Assembly: GCA_030549175.1 (NCBI GenBank)
Contig: JAUKUA010000007.1
Location: 3,038,001 to 3,102,000 of the forward strand
DNA from: Lasiosphaeris hirsuta
Lineage: Eukaryota > Ascomycota > Sordariomycetes > Sordariales > Lasiosphaeriaceae
DNA length: 64,000 bases
Direction: 5' to 3'
The notes beneath the pieces were generated by a model. That model was not told the origin of the DNA. It searched no databases and saw only the letters and a list, made by a program, of their open reading frames with translations. Shown here in pieces: positions 36,001 through 47,456 of this stretch. Numbering within the stretch: position 1 is the first letter of the stretch; the number at the start of each line of letters is the position of its first letter. A program made the translations under genes and the position numbers.

Positions 36001-36724
36001 AGGACTGGTCGCAGCAGCCGCCGGCGAACCAAAGCCCCTTTCCGCCTCCTGTCCTAGACTTGCGCGCAGCGAAGCGACCCCGAAACAGAACACAGAACGC
36101 ACGCGCGCACGCGCGCACACGCTGAGCGCGGAGCAGACAGGGAAACGAAAATGGCCCAGGCGCTAGACAATACATTCTCAATTGGCCTTTGTCGCTCGAG
36201 TCTGCACGACTTCACAACCGCGTAGAGCCACGCCCTAAATTAGTGGTGGCTGGTCCGTGTTGTACAAGATCACCTGCGTACATTCAAGTGGCGTTAGGCC
36301 GTGCGTCTAGTTATCTTTGAATCGTCTGGGGACCAGCAGGGCCCAGCTATTGGGCCGCCCGCAGGCTTTGCGCGCAGTCGTCGAATAAGCGCGGACAGCC
36401 CCGGCCCCCCCCCTAGACGAATGAAGGCCGGCAGGTGGCGGCCCCAAGCGGACCCCCTCCCCCACGTCAAGGGTTCGCCGCCATAAAAAACCGAGATAGG
36501 AATTTCCTCTGTGCCTCTCTCAGATCATAGAGTGTGAGGTGTGCCTAGCGGGCCAGCCATGACGGCAGCTGGTCCAAGGCTTGTCCTGAACTGCAATCAT
36601 GGGCCGCATCCCTTCCCAATGAGGGTTGAGGCCCGTCTTTGGCTCAGCTCACCCTGAAGCTGATGGATTTCTGTTTTTTTTTTTTTTCCTTCTTCTTCTT
36701 GCAGCCCGCCCGCCCCCCAGCTCA

Positions 36725-36758
36725 GCGCAGAGGAGCGCAGAGGAGCGCAGAGGAGCGC
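36725..36758. repeat. 10-bp tandem repeat (gcgcagagga), about 3.4 units
   Basis: Three perfect copies and a partial copy follow a T-rich run at about 36674-36687. Confidence 0.9.
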
Positions 36759-38581
36759 CGACGTGTCTCAGGCGCTGTTGGCTCCCCGGCAGGCTCTGTG
36801 TTGACTCTCTGTTGTAATCTGGGGAAGTGAATCCCCCCAGAGAGCACAGGCCAGCCGATCACTACCGTTGTTTGCTTCTCTCTCCTGATACTCCGTACAC
36901 TGCTACATGATCCTGCATGCTCCTGTTCTGCAATTGGACGCTTGCGCTTGGGGGGGTGAAAGTCGACGCGGTAACGAACAATCTTGTTTGGCATCAACAA
37001 GATCCATGCGAGCGTGCATACATCTGCGATAGCTGCCGCTTCGTCTGCGACCCCGTTGAAACGTCCTGAGGCAATCTCGACTGAGTACGAACAACGTACG
37101 GACGGATGTTTATGCCTGCCCCTTTTTCCCGGGCATGGCCGCACGCGAGAGCATTCTGACAAGCGCAGGCACAGACGATATCATGTAGGGAGCACTGTCG
37201 AGAGTGCTTTGGCTATTTTAGCCCTGCATGCCTTTGGGTGCACAATCCCCAGTGTGTACAGGCTGCGTACGAGGTATCGATCCCCTCATCTCAACATGAG
37301 GATCAAAAGGCCTCGTCGAATAAAATAAATCCGCGTTCCGGGACAGCCAACGGCCTCCCCCACAGTTCCGTGTTTCCCCATCATGCCTCGCTGAGAGAAT
37401 CAGGAGGCCTGTATGCAGTTTCTAAAGTTTTTGCAAGGCTACAGTGCGCAGAAAAAGTCCGGTTGCCGCGTCGATCTGGTTGGATCGAGTTCAGGTTGCG
37501 ATGGCCTGAACGGCGCTGATTGGCCGGATGAGCAAGCCGCGCCAGGGCATTTCGACTCACAGATCTGGGCGCCTGGGATGTCCAATCTTTGCTCCGCTGG
37601 GGCGCAATTCCACAAAAACGTCAACAAAAGGGGAAGTTGCTTTTTCCACTATTGACAGGGTGTCTGGCAGGCGTCGAAGCGATGAAGCTCCACACATGAC
37701 TACACTAGTATGCGCCGAGTATGGTAGATGGCTGATATTTTCCCGAGGCTTCTCGATCGGAAAAAAAAAAATCTTTGCAGCCTCCAAAAAGCCCAAGGCG
37801 TATCGGGTCTCGCCCAGGAGCGAGCGAGACTAAGCCGGGGCCGGGCAGAGATCAGTAGACAATTACATAGTAGATGAGTTGTCGAGAGCCGTTACAGGCC
37901 GAAGACTCGTCGTCAGCCCCAACCCAAAACCATGCCACAGCCGCATCCACACTGACCGACTGGACTTGACGATGGCTACACGAGGAGATTGCGACGTCGC
38001 AATTCGACGCCATCTTTTCGGGATGCGGCTCAACTGCATTCAGCAGTGCCATCAACAACTAGACCAGCGATACTGCGAAGACGGGGTGGACCAAAGTTCA
38101 AGAGGCAAAAAAGAAAATCCTTGATCGCGCATTATTGCTTTTTGTTCGGTTCACCTCGATGCCAAGACCGGACCCAGCGTTACACCAGGCAGGGGAAAGC
38201 GGGGAGGACGGGGAAATACTTGCTGGGAACCCCTGTGTTGCCCATCTGGCCCTGTTACCTCACCTTCCCTGCTATCCCCTTGCTCCTTCTCCTGTGGAGG
38301 AGTTATTTCTTCGTCGCCGTTGACGAGGCTATCGCTTTTTTAAATGCACATGGCCAGATCTTTCCGCCTATCTTAGCCTGCCTTGGTTTCTTGTCGTCGG
38401 CGGCGCCTTGCCATGCGGAGACTAACTTGATCAAATGACAGATGGTCGGTCTGCTCCCTCGCTGGCTTCGAGATTCGCCAAGCCCAAGGCCGGCTCCGCC
38501 CCCGCATTCTGTGCGGATGCAATGCGAGTCGAAAAGGGGGAAAGACAAGCGTTTTTCTGCCTCCTTTTCTTTTGCCTCGGC

Positions 38582-38601
38582 TTTTTTTTTTTTTTTTTTT
38601 T
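38582..38601. repeat. Poly(T) tract, 20 nt
   Basis: An uninterrupted 20-T run on the plus strand within a longer pyrimidine-rich segment. Confidence 0.9.
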
Positions 38602-39458
38602 CCTTTCCTGAGCGGGACGCTACAAAATACGCTAACGCATTTAGTACACATGGGTTGGGGCGCTCTGAACGATTGACGAGGTCGATTTGGTTTTTCTTTT
38701 GTCAGCGCTGCGGCAGAATCCGAGAAAAGCAAATTGACGGCGTCGTTGACTCCGACTTTCTTCATCGCTGTCGCCGTCACCGTCGCCGTCGCCGTGTGGC
38801 TTAACTCATCACAGTGCTGAATGACGAGCGAAGGATGACAAAGGAGTCCCAGAAAGCGGTTGCTGACGACAGCCCAGCCGTGTTTGGTACTCGGTCTCAT
38901 TCGCTGCCGCTTCGCTGGAACGGGAACGGGCCCAGGCATCAGGTTCGCACGCTTGACGCTATGCTACAGATCATCACACGCCGCTGCCTAGTGCGTACCA
39001 AACAAAAAAAATCCCCCCAAACAATAATGCGATTCTCGCTTTGTTCTCTCATCCTTCCAACCGGGCTGCAGAGGTGTAGGCAAAAGAAAGGGACGGGACA
39101 TGGCGTAGGTAGCATTGATAGCGTCAAATATGCACTACAAGAAGAGGAACCAGATGCAGGCCAGCGGCTGACGGCTATCCATGGAGTTAGTAAATGATAT
39201 ATTATTAAACAAAAAGACCACGCCTTGGGCACGCCTTAGGCACGCTTATGCCCTTGCACTGCAACTCTGTCTCGTTCTTTTAACTTTGTGGGGTAAAAAC
39301 AAAGGAAATGATTAGAGCATTGGTGGATATGATGCCCAATTGCCCCCAAGGCTGACCCCAACTACTATGCAGTATAGAGCTCCACCAACAGCTCCAACAC
39401 CACCCCCGGGACTCTCGTGAACGGGAGCGGAGGCGGCGGCGGATATCAGCGGAGTGGC

Positions 39459-39494
39459 CATGCGGAGAGGCATGCGGAGAGGCATGCGGAGGCG
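39459..39494. repeat. 12-bp tandem repeat (catgcggagagg), about three units
   Basis: Two perfect copies and a third shortened copy in GC-rich non-coding DNA. Confidence 0.8.
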
Positions 39495-40440
39495 GGGGAG
39501 GAGAGTTTGGATGAATCATGGAGATGAGTCCATGCCACGTCCACGGGTTGGGTCCCACGTCCACAGGTCCACGCGCCTTCGGTGTGGAGTGCAAACGTAA
39601 AGATTGACTCCATTCATCCACACCCCAAGAGCGACGACGTGTTACTGCACCGCATACAGACGGGACGCCGATGTTCTCCTCACACACCGAAAACGAAGTG
39701 GCGACACGGACGGCAATCAAAATTTTGACAAAGCAAGGAACATCACGTCTGGTAAAGTGTTTGGTGATGGTTTGGATCTAGCCCAGGTCCAGACCAAGCC
39801 GCATCTGCTGCCTGCTGCTGGCTGGGCGCGCCGTTGCGCACAACCCTTTTTTCTCTCGCCCTTTGTTGCGTGGGCTTACAAGGGTTCAAAGTCTTGGCGA
39901 TCGAGCTTCCCTCCCGCTTCACCCCCCCCCTCCTCCTCCTCCTTCTCCTCCTCCTCCACACATGGCCCATGCTCACCCTATGGGCGTTCGTTGTTGGGAG
40001 TGGGGTGTGTATTTGCACATTTTTATTTTTTATTTTTTATTTTTTTGCCCAGGCCATGTGGAGGCGTCAAACAAACCAGCAGAAAATATGCACGCACCGC
40101 CTGGTGAGCTGGGCGAGACGCCTTTTGCCTCGCCAGCAAATCCCGCCGCATTCCGTGCGCGCCGTACCTCCGTATCCCGTATCCCGGGGTGGGAGAGGGG
40201 CTTGCCGGAGGGAGTGTGATGGGATCCCATTCTCTTGCGGCCGTGAGGGAGACAGATAAGAAAACAAAAGACACTCGTGGTCCAAGTGTGTGGCGGCGGT
40301 TGTTGTTGGAGTCGCTTGGCGGGTATTCAGGGTCCTGGCCACATATGCTGGCCGGCTCCTCTTCTCTGCGTGTTTTGCGCGTCCCGGCCGGGAGGTGGTT
40401 GGCTGACGACCCTCGTTGCAAGAAGTGTGAGCAACAGCAT

Positions 40441-40461
40441 GGGGGGGGGGGGGGGGGGGGG
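40441..40461. repeat. Poly(G) tract, 21 nt
   Basis: An uninterrupted G run on the plus strand. Such a tract can form a G-quadruplex and often varies in length between isolates or sequencing reads. Confidence 0.9.
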
Positions 40462-41617
40462 CATCCTACGAGAGTTTGGCACAGTAGGACACAGTGTGCC
40501 CACGCTACGGCAGCAGCGAGCACATTTAGAAGCGGAAAGTTGTAGTACATACCCATTACGCCGGCACCGTCGCATACGGAGGGAGGCGCAGAGGCGCTGA
40601 ACCAGTAGGCAGGAGGCCGGACGATGGGGCCTTAGTCTGGGGATGTTGGGTTCCTGGGGTTCGGTAACACAAGAACGAGCTGGCCAATCGCGAAGCCCCA
40701 ACCCCCGGAGTCGAAGGATTCATCTTTGGGGGACACTTGGATAATACGGAGAAGGGGGTGAGGGCATCGCAGGAAGGAGGGGTGCGGGAAAAGATAGAGA
40801 GGAGACTCAGTCAGCCAACCAGGCTTCTGCGGAGCAAAAACAGGATACAAAGACCATGAAGAGGCAAGCCACGGTTCTTTTCGCCAGGGCTGGAACTTCT
40901 CCATATCATCGACCTTCTCTAGGGCCTCATACTCTTTTTTTTTTTTTCTGCCATCGGCATCATGCAGACTGATCACGCACACGACGCCAAAGGCCCAAAC
41001 TGATGAGATGGACGCCAAGAGGTGAGAAATATTGGCCGTAGGGCTGGGGGGCTCACACCACCAAGTAAGCCCCCTCCTCGGCTCGGACTTGGAATCATGG
41101 CAATTTGGAGATTGGGCTGTGAGGAGGAGTATACCATAATGCGTCGAGTCGTCAGCACACGCCCACGCGCGGCGAGTTGGTGAGGTATGACAATGGAATT
41201 GGGGAGGGGGGCAAGAGAAGGCTTGCATCCCACGTTGCAGGTGATTCCCTAATCCAGGGGTTGGGTTGCGAAAGCGAGTAACAAGCTTGAAAAGAACCTT
41301 GAAAAAGCGTTGATATGAGAGGTGAGGAGAAGCAATCCAAGAATTGATATGGTGAGACAGAGGTGAGCTATCACATCTCGCCACTCAACAGAGGCCCCGT
41401 GCGGTGGCCTAGCTGGGAGGGCAGGCAAAAGAGGGCACAGCCCAGGCGGACAGGCATGCTTCGGAAGCCTCGGCCTCCTGCTCTGGTCTGGGGGAGCACG
41501 GGGAGACATGAGACAATCTGGAGAAAAGGTGTGAGCTTCTTCTTTCGTTGCTTTTCTTTAGAGCCTTGGCGGCTAGGATTGGATGTTGTTGTTTTTCTCG
41601 AAGAGGCCGCTACTGCC

Positions 41618-41630
41618 CATCATCATCATT

Positions 41631-41676
<46 letters not shown>
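41618..41676. repeat. ATC trinucleotide microsatellite, about 19 units
   Basis: A long run of CAT/ATC triplets with one interruption near the left end. It opens poly-Ile, poly-Ser or poly-His frames on the plus strand and poly-Met on the minus, but it lies in no supported gene. Confidence 0.95.
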
Positions 41677-42828
41677 CCACTCTCGTGTCCTCTGGCCCAA
41701 TCAGCGCAGGCAGAAACGAACGCCGACGGCTTTTGGGACGAACTGTTGTTCGTTTGTGTCGCCCCTCCCCCTGGTCAACGCCCCAGTCTTTACCCCCGGG
41801 GTCGCACGGGGTTGAGATATCCATATCAGATCGGGGCAGGCAACGCACGAGAAAAAGAAAGTCGGCAGCTGCCATCATGCTCTCCACGTACTCTGTAGTT
41901 TCTTTTCTCCAAGAAATGAAGACCGTATTCAGAGGGGCTGGATGAGGCACAGACTACGGATACGCAGTCCTTGTATGTGGTATGTAGAACGCAGCCGCTG
42001 CGGCAGGCAAAGGAGGCAAAAGTCCCAAATGCGAAATGCAAAAGCTGTCTGCTGCTCAAAAACTTTGCGCCTTTTCTCCTCCCTAGCTTCCAAGTTTTTG
42101 GTCTTGCGGTTGAAACTGTCTCACATATTCAGTCAGGATACAATCAAACCTCGGACCTTTGGGGTAAAGAGGCTGGCTGCCTGCTTGCCTGCCGGCCTCG
42201 CTAACAAGGGATCCAAACAATTGGCAATGACATTTCAAAGCGATGAGAAGAAAAGAAAGAAAAAAACCGAAAAGGGGTCCTTCCCGATTGCCTTCTCCTT
42301 CAAGAAGGCGTGTGTGCGTTATGCAGGGTGCTATAATCTGGAGGAGATGGGGGTACATGCTATATCTGAGCGTCGATATTGCCCCGTTTTGCCCAATTGT
42401 GCCCTTTGGTGCCTGCCTGGATGGGAGAGAACGGATTGGCAGAGGCAGAGAGTGGAAAGAGGGCCGACTGCACGATGGGGTAATCCCCCTTCCCTCACGC
42501 CCGGGTTCCACTACATGCACTGTACATCAGATGCATTCCCATGCCCTCCACACAGACCAGACGCCGCCGGTGGGCGAGGCCAAGAAAGTAACGCCGTGGA
42601 TGAGTGCGTACGCCTGTGTGTGAGTGCAGGGTTGCAGCGGAGGCAGCAGAGGGAAAGGAGCAGAAGCAGAGTGCCACCCAACACCAACAAGACGGCGGCG
42701 AGGTGCGAGTGGTGAATGGATGATGGCTTCCTGCTGCTCCTCCGGCCGGCTTGCTCCCTTGGGGTTGGCTGGCGAAAGGTGGATGCGGGTTTCCCAAAGG
42801 AGGCTGGCCTGTTTCCTGTACGCTTCGC

Positions 42829-42832
<4 letters not shown>

Positions 42833-42860
<28 letters not shown>
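42833..42860. repeat. GT dinucleotide microsatellite, 14 units
   Basis: A perfect (GT)14 run in non-coding DNA. Alternating purine-pyrimidine sequence of this kind can adopt Z-DNA. Confidence 0.95.
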
Positions 42861-42863
<3 letters not shown>

Positions 42864-43074
42864 TGAGCGCAGCATTCGTGGGGATTGCATACTCTAAATT
42901 GCGTCGCTGCAGGACCAGGTAGGAGAAAAAGGGCTCCCTCTGGTCTCGTCGCCGAGTTGCGAGGCGAGCGACAATGCTTCGTTGCCCCCCATGGGTGTTG
43001 AGGCATGGGGGATTAGAGGGTTGCGAAGCCGAAGCAATCTATTATCTCTTACTCTCCCCTCTTTTACCACGGAA

Positions 43075-43090
43075 CCCCCCCCCCCCCCCC
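43075..43090. repeat. Poly(C) tract, 16 nt
   Basis: An uninterrupted C run on the plus strand. Confidence 0.9.
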
Positions 43091-44481
43091 AATCCCACCA
43101 TGCCCTTCTCATCCCCGCAGTACCAAGGAATGGTGTGTGGTGTAGCAGGTATTTTGATGCCGGCAACCCATGATCCATGATCCATGACCTTTGGGTGCGA
43201 CGGCGACGATGGAGGCGGCAGGACGGAGGGCGGCGGCGCTGGACGAGACCTCCGGCCCCCCGCACCGGGCCAGATCTGCGGCCTGTTGTCCCATCACACA
43301 GCCCATCCCAGCTGTCCGGCGCTCTCAAGCGGTTGCCGTCGGTGGTGGTGCTGCGGACTTGAGGCAGACGGGCATTGATGGGCGTGTTTGCGTTGGACGC
43401 CCGGCCTTGAGGCATACACGATGTATGTGTGTCGATCCCAGCAGTGCCCAAATCACACCGGCTGCGTCGACAACTCTGTCTCTTCTCACGTCCGCTCTCA
43501 TATCCCGGGGGGGAGAGCGAAATGTACGCTTCTCCCACGCACACATTACGCTTGATGTTTCGATAGTACTGAAAAAAAAACAAGTCGAGTGGCTGCTCAG
43601 TCAATTCCACACACCACCAGCACCTTCACTACCACCATATGCAACCCCCAGCCAGCCAGAACCAGCCCAGGCTCGGCCAGGAGTTACGCGCGCAGCGTTT
43701 CCAGCTGGTGGGAGGGAGGGTGGGCTGGATGGCGTGCATAATGTTTTCCCAATCCCCATCCACACACACAACCATCTTCCATCACCCCCTTCCGTCTCGG
43801 GGCTTGAGTATCATCGGCCACTAGCCAGCTATTTCACCAGAAGGCGATCGGCAGCCCCCATTTGCTGGGGACCGCTGGGAACCGCGTGTGTGTGTGTGTG
43901 AGGCAGAAAGACAGACGCCATACATCTACCATGGCCATACACACACTCCTCACTCGCGTGCTGCGAGACGAGACAGCCGATTGAGCCCGTCATTGGTTGA
44001 CGGCTGCTGTACCTGCAATATCAGCTGTGCAGGGCCATGGAAGAAGGTTGTAGAGCAGACAATCGAAGTAGTGTGTTGAGTCAGAAAAAGATCTCAGGGT
44101 CTCATCCCGCTGCCGAGTCCTGAGTCCCACGCATGTGACTTGGCTGGCTGACTTGATGGTAATACTACTTTGGCCTGAGGATGCCGGTGGTGTCCTCGTA
44201 TCAACATCACCGTTTTACCACTCAGGATCTTTCATGAAGCCGTAGCAGAGTCTTGTGAATAGCAAGAGAGGGGGTGTATGTGGACTTCAGACGGAGGGGA
44301 GTAGTACAACACCCAGGTATCCTTTCTGCAGGGACGTCAAGGTTTCAATCAGGGTAGTGCATATTATCTGCCCCTCTTCCTCTGGCTGGTTGCCTGCCGA
44401 GTGGTGTCGAGGGCTGTCTCCCTTTCCTCGTTGCCAACTTTCACTGTTGTGTATGCTGCCCTTGGGATAGTGTTGCGTTTG

Positions 44482-44500
44482 CCCCCCCCCCCCCCCCCCC
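44482..44500. repeat. Poly(C) tract, 19 nt
   Basis: An uninterrupted C run on the plus strand, 1.4 kb from a similar 16-C run. Confidence 0.9.
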
Positions 44501-46749
44501 TGACCTAGTGCACCAGAGGGGCTGGAAATGTGTGCAATGCATTCAGCCTTCTTGGGACGAGAATGCAATGCCCCATGGGCGACGGTAGGCGTGGAACAGA
44601 CGTGGGAAAACAAAAACATCACCCCATATTATTTCCGGCCCACCGAACTTGGGTAGGCGGCAACGAGAGGCAAAGAAGGCCTCTCTCTCTCTTGGGCGAG
44701 GTGCTTTGTCACAGTAGGACAAGGCAATATGACCGGCTGTCGCCGTGGTTCTTCCATGTGTGTGGATAGGATTGTGCATGCGTAGCGGGGAAGAAGGCAA
44801 CGTAAGCCTCCAATCTGGTTGACGACGCAGTGTAGGTAGCAGCCAAATTTCTAGAGGTCGGTCTCGGTATCGCCCGGTTTGGGCAAGCTCGCCGGTCTGT
44901 CTACCTGTGTGTCTGTCAGCCTGTCTGTTTTGATGTGTCTTGTTCGGTCTGTCTCGGAGTGGAGATTCCAAATCACATTGGACGGCAGCTCTTATGACCC
45001 CCCTTTCCACATGGACGGGGGTCAGAAATGACAATGAGCTGGGCAAGGAGGGGTGAGCGGCTAGCTGGAGGCGGCGAGTGTCATGCAATGATTCAGACAG
45101 ATGGAGAGTCATTCGCTGGACAGTGGAGTCGGACCTACTTTGGAAAACGTACTTGATCGAGCACGACACGGTATGAGATGCCATCAATGTATGTTTCTGT
45201 ATGTCCCGGTCGACCGCGGTTGTGGTGGGCAAGGGACACACCGTTTACGCGGTTGTGAAGCATGTCGTACTTACTGTAGCGCGCAACAGGTGTCACGGTG
45301 TTTTGACATTGGGGTAGTGTTTATTGCCAGATGGTCAAGACAGCATGTGAGACTGTTTAGTATGTTTTCTCTTGTCTAGGCGGCCAACAAGAGAATCGTG
45401 CCAAATATTCAGGTTGAAGTCGAGACCGAGGGGGTTTCCTTATTGCTGCGTCTGTCAGTCCGAGTAAACCCATGTATTGGAATACTTGTAATTTTCATAT
45501 GTTTTGTAGACAAGGAGCGAGATATGAGAACTCAGCGGCTTCCATCAATCATGCTGAGCGACGGAAAGGGGGTGTTATGACGGTGTGAAAGGGGGAGGGC
45601 AACCCTGATTTTGTTCCCTTGGTGTTATGGCTCCCCTTTCTGGGTGTCGGTTTTTGACTGTGCAGGGCCGACTACTCTTTGCTTCCTCCTTATCTACCTA
45701 TCCGGAATCTATGCCGTATTGACGACGGACGGCGGGCAGTGACTGCTATGATGCTTTTTTGATGTCCTGGTGGAGGGAATGGTAGGGGCATGGCTAAGTT
45801 GGCCCCTCGTGAAGGTTTGTCACCCAAACTGAGATCTCGGATCGGATTGGCATTCATGAAGCCTCTTTTATCTTACTCGGAAGCGAGGGTCTTCGAGATA
45901 AGACGTTGTGGCAGTAAAGATCCAGGAAACACTAGTAGAGCCTCGGGCGCCAGTGAATAACATGAGGATTGAGGAACGAGTTGCTGGTCCTTTGTGTATT
46001 GGTCTGCTAATATCAAAGGATGTGACATTTGCCGACCTAAATTCTCGTTGGTCGTGGATCAAATCTTGGCCGATAGTGTATATGAAGCTTCTGTGAGCTT
46101 GGGTTGGAAGTCGTTGTTTGGTGTCGGGTGAGGTAGATGAATGAGTATTGGGTGGTCGGACCCAGCACGTGCTTGAGTAAGACCATAAACCACAAATGGG
46201 AGTCTAGCTTTAAAAAGTCTTTCCATTTGTTTTGTTTTGGGAAGTGGCAAAGGAGGAACTGGGGGCGTGCAAGAGCAATTCTTTCTCGTCGTGCATCCCA
46301 GTCCGGGGACTTGAGCGCACCTTCCCCGGCCAGGGCAATGCCTTTGCTGGGCCATGACAAGTCAACTTTAGCTTCTTCTCAGGGAGGCGCCATTTATGAC
46401 TATGGCAAGCTATCGTATTGGAAGCACAAGAGGAAACATGCTAGCCCAAAAATATCAGCATGTAAACAAAGAGGTAGGGGCACACTCCAACAAGCTTCAG
46501 GATTGTTGACAGGTGTTGATAGCGGCAGAAACTAGGGAGATGTACTCCGAATTTACTATGCGGTCAGTCGGGCTTGGGTATGTGTTCCTGTGATCTCTTT
46601 ACAGTTAAGTTTTCAGAAACCAAGCTTGCGTACCCGAGGTACCCACCACAAACAACCACTGAAAAAGAAGGCATGACCATAAGAAAATGCCAAAAGAACT
46701 CATCCTCCAAGATGGCAAAAAGAATGCCGTTGGTTACGACGGGAATTGA

Positions 46750-46841
46750 GCCCGACGTGGGGGTCGAACCCACAACCTTGAGATGCCTCGCTGTGTGAGA
46801 GCTGTAAGAGTCTCACGCTCTACCGATTGAGCTAGCCGGGC
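46750..46841 (-). tRNA. tRNA-Lys (anticodon CUU), with intron
   Basis: On the minus strand the acceptor GCCCGGC pairs with GTCGGGC (one wobble). The D-arm GCTC-AATCGGTA-GAGC is canonical. The anticodon stem TGAGA/TCTCA closes a loop with CTCTTA, giving anticodon CTT. A 20-nt intron (about 46785-46804) follows one base after the anticodon. The T-arm GTGGG-TTCGACC-CCCAC is perfect. All parts of a functional nuclear tRNA-Lys are present. Confidence 0.96.
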
Positions 46842-47456
46842 GAATGCTTGGATTGTTGAGAAGCGGAGTGGGTATTGAGCATCACATATCCAGAGAGAAA
46901 GCGGAAGCAGGGTTGATTGCAGAGTTTGCTATCCGCCGTCAAGCATCCACCCAGCCGAGGCAGGTATGAACCCTCTCTGTGTTTGTTTATGCACAGAATG
47001 TTGCGGTATTCTGCATGCTTCAGCAGGGAGGGAATATCCACACTGTAGCTCTCGAAAATACAGAGAGGTTTGATGGCAATGGCCCACCGAAGCCGAACAG
47101 CATCTTCGTTATTTGGTTATGTGGTATGATATTGATAACCCATTCAACGCCCCTACCGCAATCTATAGTGTGTTCTACAATCTAGGTACATCATGCTATA
47201 GGAATACCCTCCTCATTTTCATATCAGCGTGCAATTCAAGCAATCCAAAGATACCCTGTAGACCTGTCTACAGTAAGGGGGCCGATGGTAAATAACAAGA
47301 CGGAAGCCACCTTATGTGCTAATCAGACGAAACATGTGAAAAAAAAAAAATAAACAAAAAATATAGCAACGCTTAACCCACCCACAACAAAATGCCCTCG
47401 CTTTGCTCTGATGACAAGTTATCAAGGAAAAAAAAAAAAACATACCGACGGTTGGT
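46842..47456. other. Region between tRNA-Lys and the histidine phosphatase gene
   Basis: It holds the 5' flank of the tRNA and the 3' side of the phosphatase gene. It is more AT-rich than its surroundings, with A-runs at about 47339-47350 and 47429-47440. No gene was recognised. Confidence 0.5.

Larger units (their letters stand above)
30592..46749. other. Gene-empty stretch upstream of the ecl1-like gene
   Basis: About 16 kb with no supportable gene on either strand. Open frames up to about 257 codons occur (for example 41942-42715 plus and 40632-41384 minus) but lack domains, splice continuity or conserved-looking sequence. What is visible is simple sequence: pentamer, 10-bp, 12-bp and trinucleotide repeats, GT repeats, T, G and C homopolymers, and Pu/Py-biased stretches. 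No transposase, reverse transcriptase or clear terminal repeats were recognised. Confidence 0.5.

Noticed and set aside
40632..41384. 250-codon open frame on the minus strand
   Set aside because: No conserved motif, homopolymer-interrupted (Lys run), and no splice continuation.
41618..41676. ATC array as possible coding poly-Ser/His tract or CRISPR-like array
   Set aside because: A simple trinucleotide microsatellite with no spacers and no supported gene around it.
41942..42715. 257-codon open frame on the plus strand
   Set aside because: Composition is irregular and rich in Lys, Arg and Cys, with no domain; it runs across simple sequence.
18954..47456. 5S rRNA genes, which are dispersed in related fungi
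   Set aside because: Looked for the conserved internal control region by eye on both strands and did not find it.
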